A stretch of 64,000 nucleotides of DNA from Hydrangea macrophylla (GCA_033977485.1 CM066994.1:9860001-9924000), one strand, 5' to 3'; shown: positions 12,182 to 25,058, counted from the first letter of the stretch. The notes: generated by a model from the sequence alone, not told the origin. Made by a program: numbers and translations.

Positions 12182-12954
12182 TGGTGGTGAGTTTGTCAAC
12201 ACTGTTATGACTAATTTTCTTCATACTCATGGCATTATTCATCAAAGGACTTGTCCTCATACCCCGGAACAGAATGGAGTAAGTGAAAGAAAGCACAGGC
12301 ATTTAGTTGAGACTACATTGACCTTATTAACCCACTCTTCAATGCCTTCCAAATATTGGGTTGATGCTCTTCTCACTGCTAGATTTCTAATCAATAGGTT
12401 ACCATCCCTTACTTTGCAATTCAAGTCTCCATATGAACTCTTGTTTCATTTAGCCCCTGATTACACCAATTTCAAAGTCTTTGGGTGCACTTGTTTTCCT
12501 TGGTTGTTACCATACAGACAATCTAAACTTGATTCCAAATCCAAACCCTGTGCATTTTTGGGTTACTCTTCTGATACAAAAGGATATAGGTGCCTAGATA
12601 TCCAGATAGGACATGTGTTTGTCTCAAGACATGTGCATTTTATTGAAACTGAATTTCCTTTCTCTCACCCCTCTTCTTCCTCTCCTTCACCCTCACCTTC
12701 TTCCTCTTCTACATATCAACTACTATCTGAGAATCTTGTGTTAAACAGTATGTCATCCTCTCTTTCTTCTTCTTCTTCTCTTCCATCTACCTCTATCTCT
12801 GAGTCTTCATCTAATACATCCCTGGGTCCTTTCCACAAGTTTTATTTCTCCTTACTCATCAGAAAATACTCATACTGTGGTCACCAGGTCCAAACAAGGC
12901 ATTTCCAAGCCAAGAGTCCCTTTTAGTCCATCTGCTCATGTAGCTACTGAGGAT
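12182..12954 (+). pseudogene. Copia integrase C-terminal part
   Basis: Frame 3 resumes the integrase with PEQNGVSERKHRHLVE (the catalytic Glu region), then KYWVDALLTARFLINRLPS and the FGCTCFP segment of the GKGY-like tail, and a Ser/Pro-rich linker. A further frame change lies near 12.84 kb. The solo LTR insertion at 12960 then separates it from reverse transcriptase. Confidence 0.85.
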
Positions 12955-12959
12955 ATTTC

Positions 12960-14498
12960 TGTTGGGTTTGTGCTCTCAAACCATTACTTTATGTATGAGA
13001 CATTAGCATTATAATATATGGATATCAGCTTTACATTTCATTGTGTATGTTTCTTTCATGAGATGATTGTTTTGTCCTTAAGTATCATAGTAAGCAATTC
13101 GTGTGTGTATGAGATACACACAAGTGAGATACGAATTACTATTCTTTGATACTTAGAATATGTCACAGTGGATGATGAGACTGGATACCTCATCAGGTCT
13201 ACACTGTAGCATAATTAACTACCATTGGATGGAGTGATTAATCTCAATCACTAGAGTGTAGCTCTTAGTTGATATGCTAGTGCTTATAGTGCATTGACGG
13301 ACCTGAGCTTTCCTATTGACGCTTAAGGCTGTCAACAGTCAATAGGAACTCATAACTTGTATAAGGTACGTGTTCTCAATCTTGAGATGATTATGAACAC
13401 GGACTATGGATATGGCTGCTTTGACTTACCAATCAGTGAGGTCTATAAAAGATCAACACCTGGGTATCTTGGGTATGTCATGTCCATAGGGTTGTGAACA
13501 TATATTGTCAAGATAGAATCTACCCTCTGTTTCAGAGTAAGCATTCCCTTGAGAATGTCACCAAGTTGATTACTGAGTACTGCAGTCTTGTTGATAAGAG
13601 TTATCAACATGTTTGGTAATCATGAGTAGTGAATGGGACTCAAGGAATACAAGAAGTAATCATGATTCAGGTTGACAGTAACAGTTATCCGACTACCTGA
13701 ATATGATTACGAATGCTGACGGTAGAGGGACATTAGTACACCATACAAGTCTAGTTATCGCTTCGGATATGTTCTTTTGCGTTGGAGTTCAGTTATCGTT
13801 TTATAGTGGAATAAATGTTAACTGACCAGTTAGTTAGTTTGCTGATCAAAGAGTTTGGTCATGGTAATTAACAAACTGGTCTGAGCCAACAATAAAGAGC
13901 CTAGGAGGTCCCACTCTTAGCTCCGCTAGGATGCTTGGAAAGACACTTGAGGAAGCTGTTAAGACAAGTTCGATCGATTGAAGTATGTTCGATCGATTGA
14001 AGTCAGCAGGTTCGATCGATCGAAGTATGTTCGATCGATTGAAGTCAGCAGGTTCGATCGATCGAGAATGGTTTGATCGATCGAAGGTTCGATCGATCGA
14101 AGTCACTTCGATCGATCGAAGTCTAGGTCGGTTCTGGAAATCTATAAATAGGGCAGCTGCGTTCTGGAAGTAAGTGATCGTCGTTTTTATACGCAGAAGC
14201 TACAGAAACTATCATAGTCTTCCCAAAACCTTCCTATCCTCTCTATTAGGGTTCCCACTAACCCTAGTCTTTCCGGCAGGCATCCGCAGGAGTCATAAGG
14301 GTGAAGATCATCTAGTGGAGGCTGCTGGAAGTTAAAGTTTCAGAATTGGGTTCAAGACACTAAGGTATAATTCTTGCACCCCCTTGTACGCTTCTATGGA
14401 ATTGACGAGTAGTAGATCCTGGAATACCAAAAGTTTTTATAACTTAACCTATTTCCGCTGCGCGTTTAAACTCGAACTTTAAACCACTTTTTCCTTCA
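12960..14498 (+). repeat. Solo copia LTR nested in the copia element (1,539 bp)
   Basis: Begins TGTTGGGTTTGTGC and ends TTTTTCCTTCA, with perfect ATTTC duplications at 12955-12959 and 14499-14503. A TATA box (CTATAAATA, 14142-14150) is 20 bases after a palindrome cluster. It is related along its length to the minus-strand solo LTR at 33849-35363. Confidence 0.92.
13969..14122 (+). repeat. Cluster of TTCGATCGATCGAA palindromes upstream of the LTR TATA box
   Basis: Eight copies of TCGATCGAT-type sequence in 154 bases, several joined by AAGTCAGCAGG or AAGTATG. The frames read across this block (SIDR-type repeats) are not genes. Confidence 0.85.
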
Positions 14499-14503
14499 AT
14501 TTC

Positions 14504-16061
14504 TTCTTCTATAGAACCTACTAATTTTCAAAATGCTTATAAGTCCTCTATCTGGAGACAAGCTATGTCAGAAGAGTTCAATGCTCTCTTGCATCAACAG
14601 ACCTGGACATTGGTTCCCACACCTCTTAATAAGCCTGTGATAGGCTGCAAATGGGTTTTCAAAGTTAAAAAGCATGCAGATGGCACCATAGCAAGATACA
14701 AAGCCAGATTGGTTGCAAAGGGCTTCCACCAAACTGAAGGATTAGACTATTTTGAAACATTTAGTCCAGTTGTTAAGCAACCAACTATCAGAGTTGTATT
14801 ATCTGTTGCTTTACATTTCAATTGGTCTATCAGACAGTTGGATGTGTCTAATGCCTTTCTACATGGAGTTCTTGAAGAAGAAGTCTATATGAGTCAACCA
14901 CAAGGATTTATTGACCCCTCAGTTCCTCATCATGTTTGCAAGTTGAATAAAGCCCTTTATGGCTTAAAACAGGCCCCTAGAGCCTAGTTCTCCACTCTGT
15001 CCAAATTCCTACTTACTCAGAAATTCACCCATAGTCAGGCTGACAACTCTTTATTTGTTCAACATTTTGGATCCCAAATTCTTATTATTTTAGTCTATGT
15101 GGATGACATTCTGATTACTGGAAGCAATCCCACTTCTATTTCAGCCTTTATAAGAACAATGAGCTCAGCTTTCTCTATGAAAGATCTTGGTCTTCTTCAC
15201 TACTTCTTGGGTATTGAGGTTCAGCATTTGGAGGCAGGCTTATTTCTTTCTCAGTCCAAATATGCCAATGATCTGCTTGTTAAAGCTTCCATGACTGACT
15301 GTAAATCTACAGCATCACCTATGCCTACCAAACTACCTGATATGTCTACAGATGCTCCTTTTTCGGATCCTAATCTGTACAGAAGCTTAGTTGGCTCCCT
15401 TCAGTACCTTACTATCACAAGACCAGATCTATCCTTTGCAGTAAACAAACTTTGCCAACATATGCAGAATCCAATGAACTCTGATTTTCAAGCTCTTAAA
15501 AGACTTCTCATATTTGTCAAAGGTTCTTCCAATCATGGTCTACTTATTCAAAATGGTCCTCTACAACTTGCTGCTTATTCTGACTCAGATTGGGCTGGAG
15601 ACTGTACTGATAGAAAGTCTACTACTGGTAATTGTGTATTTCTGGGTCCCAACCTCATTTCTTGGTCAGCAAAAAAGCAACCCACAGTGGCTAAATCCAG
15701 CACTAAAGCTGAGTATAAAGCTTTGTCTCTCACAACAGCTGAACTAGTGTGGATTCAACAAATCTTAGCTGATCTACATATTTCTATTACTCATCCACCT
15801 CTCTTGTGGTGTGATAATATTGGTGCTCTAGCTTTAGCTGCAAATCCAATTTTTCATGCTAGAACAAAACATGTTGAAGTGGATTATCATTTCATTCGTG
15901 AGAAAATTTGCAATAAACAGCCCCAAGTTGCTCATGTGTCTTCTATGGATCATCTAGCAGACCTGTTTACCAAACCTCTCTCAACTGCCAGATTCAAGTA
16001 TTTGAAAGATAGACTAATGCCTTTTCAAGCTGCTGCTCCTTCTCACCTCCCATCAGCTTGA
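14504..16061 (+). pseudogene. Copia reverse transcriptase and RNase H, one stop codon
   Basis: Begins after the solo LTR and contains [28 protein letters not shown] (catalytic Asp), YGLKQAPRA, then TAG at 14985-14987 where the family has Trp. The same frame continues through YVDDILITG (active-site DD, about 15097-15123), the RNase H motif SDSDWAGD, KSSTKAEYKAL, and ends at 16061 just before the polypurine tract. Apart from the stop the domain is close to complete, so a single base change separates it from an open frame. Confidence 0.92.
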
Positions 16062-16068
16062 GGGGGAA
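16060..16068 (+). promoter_or_regulatory. Copia polypurine tract
   Basis: GAGGGGGAA directly before the 3' LTR; it primes plus-strand DNA synthesis in this family and overlaps the pol stop codon. Confidence 0.85.
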
Positions 16069-16203
16069 TGTTAAGTAATTACACAAGTTACCCTGCTGTA
16101 GTGTCTAATACTCTGATGTACAATCATTAGTGCGCTTCTATGAAAAGCAATTCTGTTTTGAGATGTTGTAGAGTTTGCTTCTCTGTTTTTTCTGTTGTAA
16201 CTG

Positions 16204-16253
<50 letters not shown>

Positions 16254-16335
16254 ATCTCTCTCTATCTGTATAAATCATTCTCTGTATCTTTACTTTCATT
16301 TTAATGAGAATTACTAAGCATTCTTAGTTTCCACA
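16069..16335 (+). repeat. Copia 3' LTR (267 bp)
   Basis: Same sequence as the 5' LTR with a (TC)n tract expanded by about 30 bases at 16205-16250. Confidence 0.95.
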
Positions 16336-16368
16336 TAAAACACTACAGAATGTGAAACAGTTTTATTA

Positions 16369-16619
16369 CTCCATCCGTCCTTTTTTTTAGTCATCTATTC
16401 CATTTTGGGATGTCCCAAAATTAGTGTCCACTTTTCTAAATTGGTATACAATTTGTACTTACCTTCCAAAACTACCCTTCCTTGAAATTTACACCAAGAC
16501 AAAACTAAAAAAGTTATTGTAATGATTAGGGAAAATTGTGGAAAGTAGGTGTAGATTCTTTTTGTCCCCTTAATAAGTTGAGTTCCCAAAGGTGGACTCA
16601 AAAAAAGGGACGGAGGGAG
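16369..16619. mobile_element. Stowaway MITE (Tc1/mariner type)
   Basis: Ends CTCCATCCGTCC and GGACGGAGGGAG form the well-known Stowaway terminal repeat. TA duplications lie at 16367-16368 and 16620-16621. No coding content. Confidence 0.92.
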
Positions 16620-16631
16620 TATTACTTAGTT

Positions 16632-16633
<2 letters not shown>

Positions 16634-16685
<52 letters not shown>

Positions 16686-16690
16686 AAGAG
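16634..16690. repeat. (GA)n microsatellite
   Basis: About 50 bases of nearly pure GA directly after the Stowaway element. Confidence 0.9.
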
Positions 16691-16729
16691 TTTGAATTGT
16701 TGTAGCCTGTGGGGTATGTATATATAAAA

Positions 16730-16962
16730 TCTTCTATATCTATATCTATACTAATATAGAAAGAGAAAGGGAGGGGTACCAAAAAGTATTTAACCCACTT
16801 CAATAATTACAATAAAACCTATTAACTTTCTTAATTAAAATACTTTCATAATAGTATTAAAATGTCATTTTAAAAAATTTAAATAAAATAACTTCTCCTA
16901 ACTACCCACCCCACTTTCTTTTTACTAATTACACTCACATAGTAAGTGTGGCACTCCACTAG
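16730..16962 (+). mobile_element. Short Helitron-like element
   Basis: Starts TCTTCTATATCTATAT after A and ends CTCCACTAG before T. A hairpin (ACACT...AGTGT) lies about 14 bases before the end. These are Helitron end features; the match rests on short motifs only. Confidence 0.42.
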
Positions 16963-17937
16963 TACATATATAAAAGGAAAGGTACGGGTTCCACTCTACT
17001 TTTTGCAATTTTCCATATTTAAATAACTACCAATAAACTTTATCCAACTAAAATACTACTTTGAATGTACAAAAGTGTCACTACCAATTTGGCGTTCTTC
17101 ACACTCTCGGTACAATATTATTTCCCTACTTTTTTACTGAAACAAATTTGATGTCAAATTGGTTCTTTTTATTAAAATGTGATGATCCAATGTTATTTCT
17201 TTTGGGATTCTGTATTGGATTCTTTCAATTGGTTGCAATTATTTATATAATCTTCTGAGAAGTATAATATTTCATTCTTTTATGCTATTCCTCGAACAAT
17301 GACAAATTCAGATAGCTAGATTATTTAACCGATAAATTTATGAAACACAATAATACCACTAGTTGCATAATAATACCATGAGTTGCACAAAATAATGCGT
17401 GTGCCTCTGCCGTTAGTCTATCTATAAAGGAAAAAGGAAGAAAAAAAAAAGCTAAAGGTCCACGTGGCTTAGGTATTTGAAGAGTTTTTTTTTTTTTTTA
17501 AAGCTTTGTAGAGTAAACAATGGGAAAAAAAAAAACAAAAAAAAAGGGAAACAAAAAAATTTGAGGAGAGGCCACGTGGTTTCATGAGGGACTTCAAAAG
17601 AGGGTATGAAAACAACTTGATACATCAAACTATGGAGTATTTTTTTTTTAATCTTCATTGGGAATTAACTCATTAAAAATGAGAAAATGAAAAAGTAAAA
17701 GAGGTGAGAATCTGTATCCCCACACTATACCACATGCACTATTAATAGATTGTTTGGGGATATCAAAAGTTGCAAGTTAAAAGTTTTATTAAAGAGTCAT
17801 TTAGTATATAAATCACCCAACAAAGAAAAAAAAAGGGGAAAAAAAAAAGCCAAATAGGAAATTTGGAGAAGGGAAAGTGGTGTCACTTGGCATAGTTTAG
17901 AGAAGAGTTTTGGCTTTGCTTTATATATATATATATA
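16963..17937. other. AT-rich stretch without a recognised gene
   Basis: Contains poly-A and poly-T tracts and two CCACGTGG-type sites (about 17460 and 17570). No convincing reading frame or terminal repeats were found. Confidence 0.35.
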
Positions 17938-17965
17938 CTAGCTTAAAACCCGCGCAATGCGCTGG
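17938..17965 (-). mobile_element. Helitron 3' terminus
   Basis: Minus strand reads GCGCATTGCGC hairpin, GGGTTTTAAG spacer, CTAG then T: the standard plant Helitron 3' end. The body would extend to the right; its 5' end was not located. Confidence 0.65.
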
Positions 17966-19849
17966 ACATTATTGTAATAATGTTTGCTTATTCTACAAAA
18001 TCATAATACTATGAATGAGTTGTGAATTTGAAATTAAAAAATTAATTAGTATTACAGATGATTCTATTAATTTCACCACTATGGAGAAATCCCAGTAGTG
18101 ATAAGTAGTTTCATTTACGCTCTATTAGTAACTCAATGACTTTTCATAAATTCTATCACGAATGGCGTATCTATAGCGCAATATCTAAAAAAAACACACA
18201 TCAAAATAATGATCGATGTGCTCCATTAAGATATGATAAATAATAATCCTTGTGGAGTGAAGCTGCAAAAGTTTACAAAGCAAATAAATTAGAGGTGCAT
18301 TAAAAACTGTGAAATTGAAAATCGACCGGCCAAACCAATCTAATAGTCAGTTTACTAAGAGACACATTACCTAAAAAACAACTTAAATAAAAAATAACTG
18401 GAAAAAATGATAAAACCGAAGACACCAACCTCACCTCACCTCACCTCACCTCACATCATTGGTCGATGTTAAAAATACTCAAAAACTGACCAAACTAACC
18501 CATTTATGCCCTGTAGCGCCCCGATTTTCTAACAACACAAAATCGGAACACTACCTTACAACAATAAAAATAAACTACAGGCTTAAACAATAATAGTCCA
18601 TCTAAAACCAAAATAGACATAACTCCGAAATCAGGATAAATTTAAACCAAAATACAAATGATTCTAACTCTCAAATATCAGTTTCTATAACAATTGGCAC
18701 ATGCGCCAAAAATCCCGAAGGTACAAAACCTCACTAAACTCCAAGTTCTAGAACTCCAAGCTTGCTAATCCCAACATGATCCAAGCCACTACTGGATACA
18801 ATGATCATAACATGAAAACATTCTCCGGCTACGTTCATAAATTGAACGCACCCGAGATGCATGGAGACATCCGGGTCAGTATAAACTGGTATGAGTAAAA
18901 CATGAGACCCGAAATAATCCATGAACAAACAAAAAGAAATCAAAATAATATGTCTTGACAAGACGTGAGTGCCTCCGCTGAAATAGACCAATACCAAGTC
19001 CTTAATTACACTTTTAGTAAAAACTCAAACACGCCAACTACCAGAAATTAAGTTTTACATGTCCATACAACTCTTTATAATTTTCTAAGGTCGTTAACTA
19101 TTTTCAATATGCTCCAAATAAAAGAGGTTCTGAACTTCTACAATAATAACATAATGAGACACAAGACTTTAGTTTCACCCACAAGATCTGAATCAAGGGA
19201 TGACAGTTTAGTTTCTCGTGCTCATACTAAATATCAACTCTACTTACCTTACATAGGGGAGGTCTAACCTGCACAAAAGTGTTAGTGGACCCACCCTCCT
19301 GCAATGAAAGAGATCAACACAAAATAATGATATAAACGCTAAACTTGAATAGACTAAAAGTCCTTCATTATGACCTTATCTCGAACGACCCAAAAACATA
19401 AAATAGCTCTACCACATCATTTACAAACATGTAGAAGACTTAAGAATTTAAGATACTCTTATTCCTAAGACTAAACATACGAAAAGGAAAAACTGCACAT
19501 TTTGTCCACTCGCTCACCTGACTGTAAAGTCCAATTTTGAAACTCTAAACGGCATTTTCAGGAAAAATATAAAACAAGAAAAATGTCCAAATAACTAAAA
19601 ATTTTCTTTAAGATGCCAAATGCCTCGATTATACCAGTTCATTTACTATTTTTAAAGAATATAAAACCCTATTGCCTGTGTGGAATAGATTATTCGTATA
19701 TCTACAAATAAGTATTTAAATGCAATAAATGACCTCAATTATAATAATATCAAATAAAGAAAATGTGCGGATAGTACTTTACAGTAAATCATCATAGTAT
19801 AACATATTCACGCATATCAAACAACAGATTCAACAATACGAAATATTGT

Positions 19850-20045
19850 GATAAGACATAAGTTCCATCATCCCTTCCAACAAGAGACTCTGGCAGTTAG
19901 TTTCTTATTCACGATCAACATATAAGCAACCCATTATCATATCCATGAACAACAAAAATAATGTACAATATCGTGACAAGACAGAAGTTCCGTCATCCCT
20001 TCCTAAAAGAGATTCAGGCAGTTAGTTTCTTATTCACGATTTTCA
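19850..20045. repeat. Direct repeat inside the 4.6-kb LTR
   Basis: A stretch of about 65 bases (AAGTTCCATCATCCCTTCC ... GTTAGTTTCTTATTCACG) occurs at about 19858 and again at about 19984 with a few changes. Confidence 0.7.
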
Positions 20046-20699
20046 AAGCATATAAATATCACTTTGTAGTAGGCTACCCTGCAAAATAGTGTGTGTGGCC
20101 TACCACCCTGTTCCAGGAAAACATGTTAGAACATTACACCGTAAAAGCGCATACAATTTTTAGTTTGTACCAAATCCACACTTACTACCACAATTGCACC
20201 TCACATCGTGCCAAAATCTACATACCCATAGGTCCCTCTCATACTCTAGCCACTTCTCCGGGTTTGACACTTACTCCAATCGGGCGTATCGAGTATCGAG
20301 TGTGCCCCAATCCCGAATACCTACGACGTATGAGAAAATAATAATAAGCCACTATTTGGCTAAAATGCGCATAAGATCCAACGTCACATATTGAGACGGG
20401 ATAAAACACCACTATTCGGTGAACAAAACAAAAAGGGCATCAACCCAAACCCATTCCTCAAGGCATGTACCTCTGATTGGACATGAGTACCACTTGCCGC
20501 AAGACATAAGGGTTAGTTTCTCTGAAAGCAGTGGATTCAAATAAAAACAAAAGGGTTGTGGCGGTGGCTTTGGATTTTTCCTTTAGGTTCATTATCACCT
20601 TAAACAGTATTACAAATATAAATATTTCATATGAAATCATCATAACAAATTCCAAACTCATCTTTGGGTAAATCAAGTATTGCAAATTTCACATATCTT

Positions 20700-21120
20700 A
20701 TATTAAGATATTCACAACTCTCCACCATAAGAGAGTAACACAATATTGTACAAGTATTTTCAATTGCGTATCCATCTCTTTAATTCAACGAAGTAAGTTT
20801 CACTTACAACATCAAATTCACAATTCTCCACCATAGGAGAGTAAGTAATAAATCAATTATAATCATCCCAAATGAATCATATTCCTCAATACGAGAGCAA
20901 TACCACAATTATATCAACAAGGTAAAGCTTCACTCACATTTCCATATAAAATACCAAAGGATTCATAATCCTCAACATATGAGATCAACACCACAATTAA
21001 CATTTGCAAGGGTGAAGCTTTTTCTCACAACAATATAGAATATCAGAAGATTCATCATTCTCAAACTATGAGAGCAACACAACGATTCACATTAATCAAG
21101 GAAAAATCTTTACACACGTG
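20700..21120. repeat. Imperfect tandem repeats in the 4.6-kb LTR
   Basis: Five variants of a unit with CACAATTCTCCACCATAGGA or TCATTCTCAAACTATGAG, followed by AGAGCAACAC and AAGGTGAAGCTT-like sequence, at about 60-110-base spacing. Confidence 0.6.
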
Positions 21121-22717
21121 GCTAGCTTCACAATATGACAGTTTTCTCAAAATATAAGTTATATCACGATCTCTACAATTCATATCATGATAGAATAACA
21201 ATTAAATCTATATTCTAAATGTAGGGACAAAACAATAATTTTTTCTCCTACAATGGCATTTTCATAATTTCAGCAAAAGTATGTCCGAAAATCAATTTGA
21301 TGATCCTCGCATTATTCTAAGTTTAACAACATTGATGAGATTCAATATGGAGACTGTCACTATTTTCTATGTGAAAACAGAGGTTTTCTATAACAACGGG
21401 AGTCTAGAAATAAGATATATTTTAGACGGTGTAGAAATGTCTGCAAACTTAGGAAAACTATTCTAAACATTATTCTAAGACTTTAGGCACTGACGACGTA
21501 TTTTTCAAAAATACCAATAATTAATTACGCATCTTTAAAAATACTATTTTGACAATAGTAGTAATAGAACCGTAATTCCATAACCATGCTCAAATATAAG
21601 AAATCACACATGAAACAATCTTTAAGAGGTACAAATTCCATATGAATAAAGTTGTATTTCACCAAAGGTTTAACAATGTACGTAATCTCTAAAATGATTA
21701 AACATTCCTTTAAGTTCAATCCCAGATAGCAATTAAAATACTAATATAAGGTTTTGTAATTTCATAAATTCTAAAACAGTGTGTCCATACCAGTAATATA
21801 TTTATAGGAATTTTCTAACATTTATAAAATCCTCAAGCATTTAATGCTCATTTCTATAACGAACAAACAAACATTTTAAAGGTGATATAATTAAAATAAA
21901 TAAATACCATCATCATAAAAGTATGACATTTTACAGAATAATATAAAATAATTTATAATGATTAAGCGAAATTTCAGAATGTCCAAAATAGCCTTTTTAA
22001 AAGTTTTGGGGCAACTATGTAATTATACTAGAATAAAGGGATTTTATAAAAAAAATTCAAAAACTGTAAAATAAATATTTCAGACTATAATAAACAGAAT
22101 TACAAGTACCATGCTCAAAATCGTGACCAAATCCGATGTCGGTAGACCTCTATACGTCCGTTTAAAGTTTTAGGGGTGTAAATGAAATTTTCGGAAATAA
22201 AATCTGGGCAGAATGCACTGTTTGGACAGCCTACTATGTCCAACTTCGAAAGGTCATAACTCTCTCATTCCTTAACCTTTTTAAGTGATTCAAGAGCCTA
22301 TCTTGTGTGAAATTTTGCATAGAATCCAAATCAAGAGTCGATTTTACCATATTCAAATCACAGAATGTTAAATGACCAATTTACCCTTTGTGAAAGAAAA
22401 TCAAAAACTGTTTTAAGGGTAGTTGTATGGACATTTTAGGAGTCTACCTTTAAAAATTCAGATCTTAAAAAGGTCGGAGTAAAGAGAAACCTAATTTTTA
22501 CTATTCTAGACCAAACCGGAGCATGATCATGAGTTTTTCTAAACCTAATTCAATTAATCAATTGACAACTTCAAAACTCATAAAAAGAAGTAAAACAATA
22601 TAGAAGATAATGAAATACTATACAAAATAATGGGTATGATTTACTCACCAAAACAAGAGAAAGAAAATAATAGAACTTTTGGAGTTGAAAGTGCTTGAAA
22701 GCCCCAATCTTCATTCT

Positions 22718-22793
22718 CCTTCTTCTTCTCCTTCTCCACCTTCTTCTTCTTCTTGACCTTCTTCTTCTTCTTCTTCTTCTTCTTCTTCTTGGA
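22718..22793. repeat. (CTT)n microsatellite
   Basis: CTT-rich tract near the U3 start of the solo LTR; a comparable tract is in the 3581-5562 LTR. Confidence 0.9.
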
Positions 22794-23418
22794 TGTAGAT
22801 TATGTGTGTGTAATGTGAGTAGGGAGAAAGAGAGGTGGCTAGGGTTAGATTAAGTTTAAGAAACTAAAAATACCAAAATAAATACTAATTCCCGTTTTTT
22901 AGTTTTAGGTCTCATAAAAAGGCTTTATATGAGCCCGAAACACATTCCCAAGTGCTTAAAACACTAGCCCAATGGGTATATATGACCCGGGTACTTAATT
23001 CCCATGTTAATTATATCACTAAATACATATAGAGCCTATAAACACTGCTAAAAAATAAAATGATACCTTATCATATTTTAAAATAGAATATTTTGTATTA
23101 GAAAAATACGGGGTATTACATGCCCCTAAAAGAATCCATTCTGTATATTAATGTTAGATTTCTATGAAATCAAATTGCCCGAGCAAGAGGTTTACATCCA
23201 TAAACATTAGATAAAAGTGACAGTCACAACCATGGAAGACCCAACATACAAATTTGTGGTTAAAATTCTTATATTTTTTTAAAATATCATAAAATTTCAC
23301 TTGACAAAGTATATATATACCCTAGTGACAATTACACATCTTGACCCACAAAGTACCAAAATGAATAGCTATAATGGTTTTAAGTTGTACCTGATTAATT
23401 TATGATACCTACAATTGC

Positions 23419-23449
<31 letters not shown>

Positions 23450-23563
23450 TGCATGTGTTATGCAACCAGCACTTGAATTTGAAAAAAAAAAAACCCAGAT
23501 GAGTTGGTACACGTACCTTTGTCTTCTTTATTATCCAATCCAGAATGTGTTCCCGCTGCCACA

Positions 23564-24082
23564 CATGGCCCGCCCAAAGAGGGGGGGGGGGGGGGGCAAC
23601 CACCCCGGGCCACCAAAGTTCACAAAATTTTGAGGGCCTCCGTGAAATTTTTATAATTATATTTTATCTTGAGATTTTTTAGTATTTTAACATTTAGGCC
23701 TCGACATTTAGGTCTCCCCCAATGCCCAATTTAGTGCCATCAACTACATATGTATTGATATAGATGTATATAAAACACATAAGCAAAGGCTCCTAGAATT
23801 TTGAAAATTACACTTTTAGCACAAGAATTTTTTAAGTTTTAGAAATAGGCCCCTCTAGAATTTTGAAAGACATCATACAATGTTTAAGTTTCACAAATAG
23901 ACTCATCCCAAAAAAATCGTCAATTATGTATACGTAAACCCTAAAAAAATTGCCAATTATGTATAAGTAGATTAAAAAAAAAAAAAAAAAATCGCCTCGG
24001 CGGCGCTGTCCCCGAACCCCCGTATAAGGGCCCCCCTTTAAGTAGTTCGTCCTAGGCCTCCAAATACTCGGGACTGGCCCTG
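23564..24082. mobile_element. Non-autonomous hAT-like element
   Basis: Ends CATGGCCCGCCC and the complement of CAGGGCCAGTCC. Candidate 8-bp duplications CTGCCACA / CTACCATT match at 5 of 8. It shares the module TACGGGGGTTCGGGG with the element at 2337-2844 although the ends differ. G-run near 23581 and A-run near 23972. Confidence 0.5.
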
Positions 24083-24235
24083 CTACCATTTGTATTGAGA
24101 ACCAAATTTGAGATAATTTTTATGAACCATATAGTACCGCTACTCATATTAAATTAATAATAATAAATTGACCTAGTTGTTATTGTTCAATAAGAATAGG
24201 AAAGGAAATGGGGAGAATTCTATGATACAAACTAA

Positions 24236-24430
24236 ATATGAGTATAATGTTTTGACACTTAGGTACAATATTTTGAGACTTAAACAAAATCACTATGGAT
24301 ACAATATTTGGAGACCTGGTATAATTTTTTGCGACCTAAACAAAACGACTCTAGGTATCATATATTTTAAAAGTTGGGTACAATTTTGAGACCAAAATAA
24401 AACAATTTTGGGAACAATGCTTTGAGACTT
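24236..24430 (+). repeat. Degenerate tandem repeat, about 60-bp unit
   Basis: Three to four variants of a unit with GAGACTTAAACAAAATCACT and GGTACAATATTTTG. No coding sense. Confidence 0.5.
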
Positions 24431-24570
24431 GGGTTATCAAACACACCCAAAGCCTTGTTTGGCTACTATCTATTGTCTCAAGAGAGAGAAGGGCTATTAG
24501 ACAAATAAATGATGCCACATGTCAACACCATATTATTCCACTCTCTCACCTTCCACTTTTTAAGTATACT

Positions 24571-24595
24571 AATAGATAGATAGATAGATAGATAA
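24571..24595. repeat. (GATA)n microsatellite
   Basis: Six tandem ATAG units. Confidence 0.9.
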
Positions 24596-25058
24596 TAGAT
24601 GTGTATATACAGCAAGTGATGTTAATTAATTGAAATAGTTTTGAGCTTCTATTTTAAGGCTCTGTTGTGCTATAACGTAGTTAAGACTTCAAGATGTGGA
24701 ATGGAGTTATTTATGGTTTTGTTTGCTGATTCTAAATTACAATAGTGTGTTTACTTCAACCATTGCTAAAGAAATGGGGGATTGGTAGAAATTTTTAATA
24801 AAAATAAAATTACCTGCATTTTAAATATTTTGGCCAAATATTAATGTATTTTAATATGGTCCAATTATTATATACATTATGGGGGTGTAAGTTATAGAAT
24901 TATTTAGTGCCTATTAGTTACTCCATTACTTTTATTGGGCCATAAGTGAGTGTGGAATGGTCATATTCTAAGCCTATAAGTAAAGGCTCCAATTGGGTCT
25001 TAGATATGGAAAAAAAAAAAAAAAGGAAAAGGAAAATTGTTTTGTTTTCAAATATGCT

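Larger units (their letters stand above)
9858..16340 (+). mobile_element. Complete but defective Ty1/copia retrotransposon with TAAAA duplication
   Basis: LTRs at 9863-10099 and 16069-16335 are flanked by TAAAA at 9858-9862 and 16336-16340. Internal order is primer site, gag, protease, integrase, reverse transcriptase, RNase H, polypurine tract. Integrase before reverse transcriptase makes this Ty1/copia. Lesions are frame changes near 11.22, 12.18 and 12.84 kb, a stop at 14985-14987 and a 1.5-kb solo LTR at 12960-14498. Confidence 0.95.
18512..23120 (-). repeat. Solo gypsy LTR, 4.6 kb, minus orientation
   Basis: Minus strand begins TGTAATACCCCGTATTTT (23120) and ends CGGGGCGCTACA (18512). 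Perfect TGCCC duplications lie at 18507-18511 and 23121-23125. It resembles the 3581-5562 LTR in its start, CTT-rich tract and position of the TATGTGTGTG region, but is more than twice as long. No coding region was seen. Confidence 0.85.
18290..23128. mobile_element. Probable hAT MITE, interrupted by the 4.6-kb solo LTR
   Basis: Left end TAGAGGTGCATTAAAAACTG and right end complement of TAGGGGCATAAATGGG. Possible 8-bp duplications AAATAAAT / AAAGAATC match at only 5 of 8. The MITE would be about 225 bp without the LTR and carries a CCTCA repeat at 18430-18455. Confidence 0.35.

Noticed and set aside
13846..14173. Reading frames on both strands with SIDR/RSIEPADF repeats
   Set aside because: They are translations of the TCGATCGA palindrome cluster in an LTR; both strands are open because the repeat is self-complementary.
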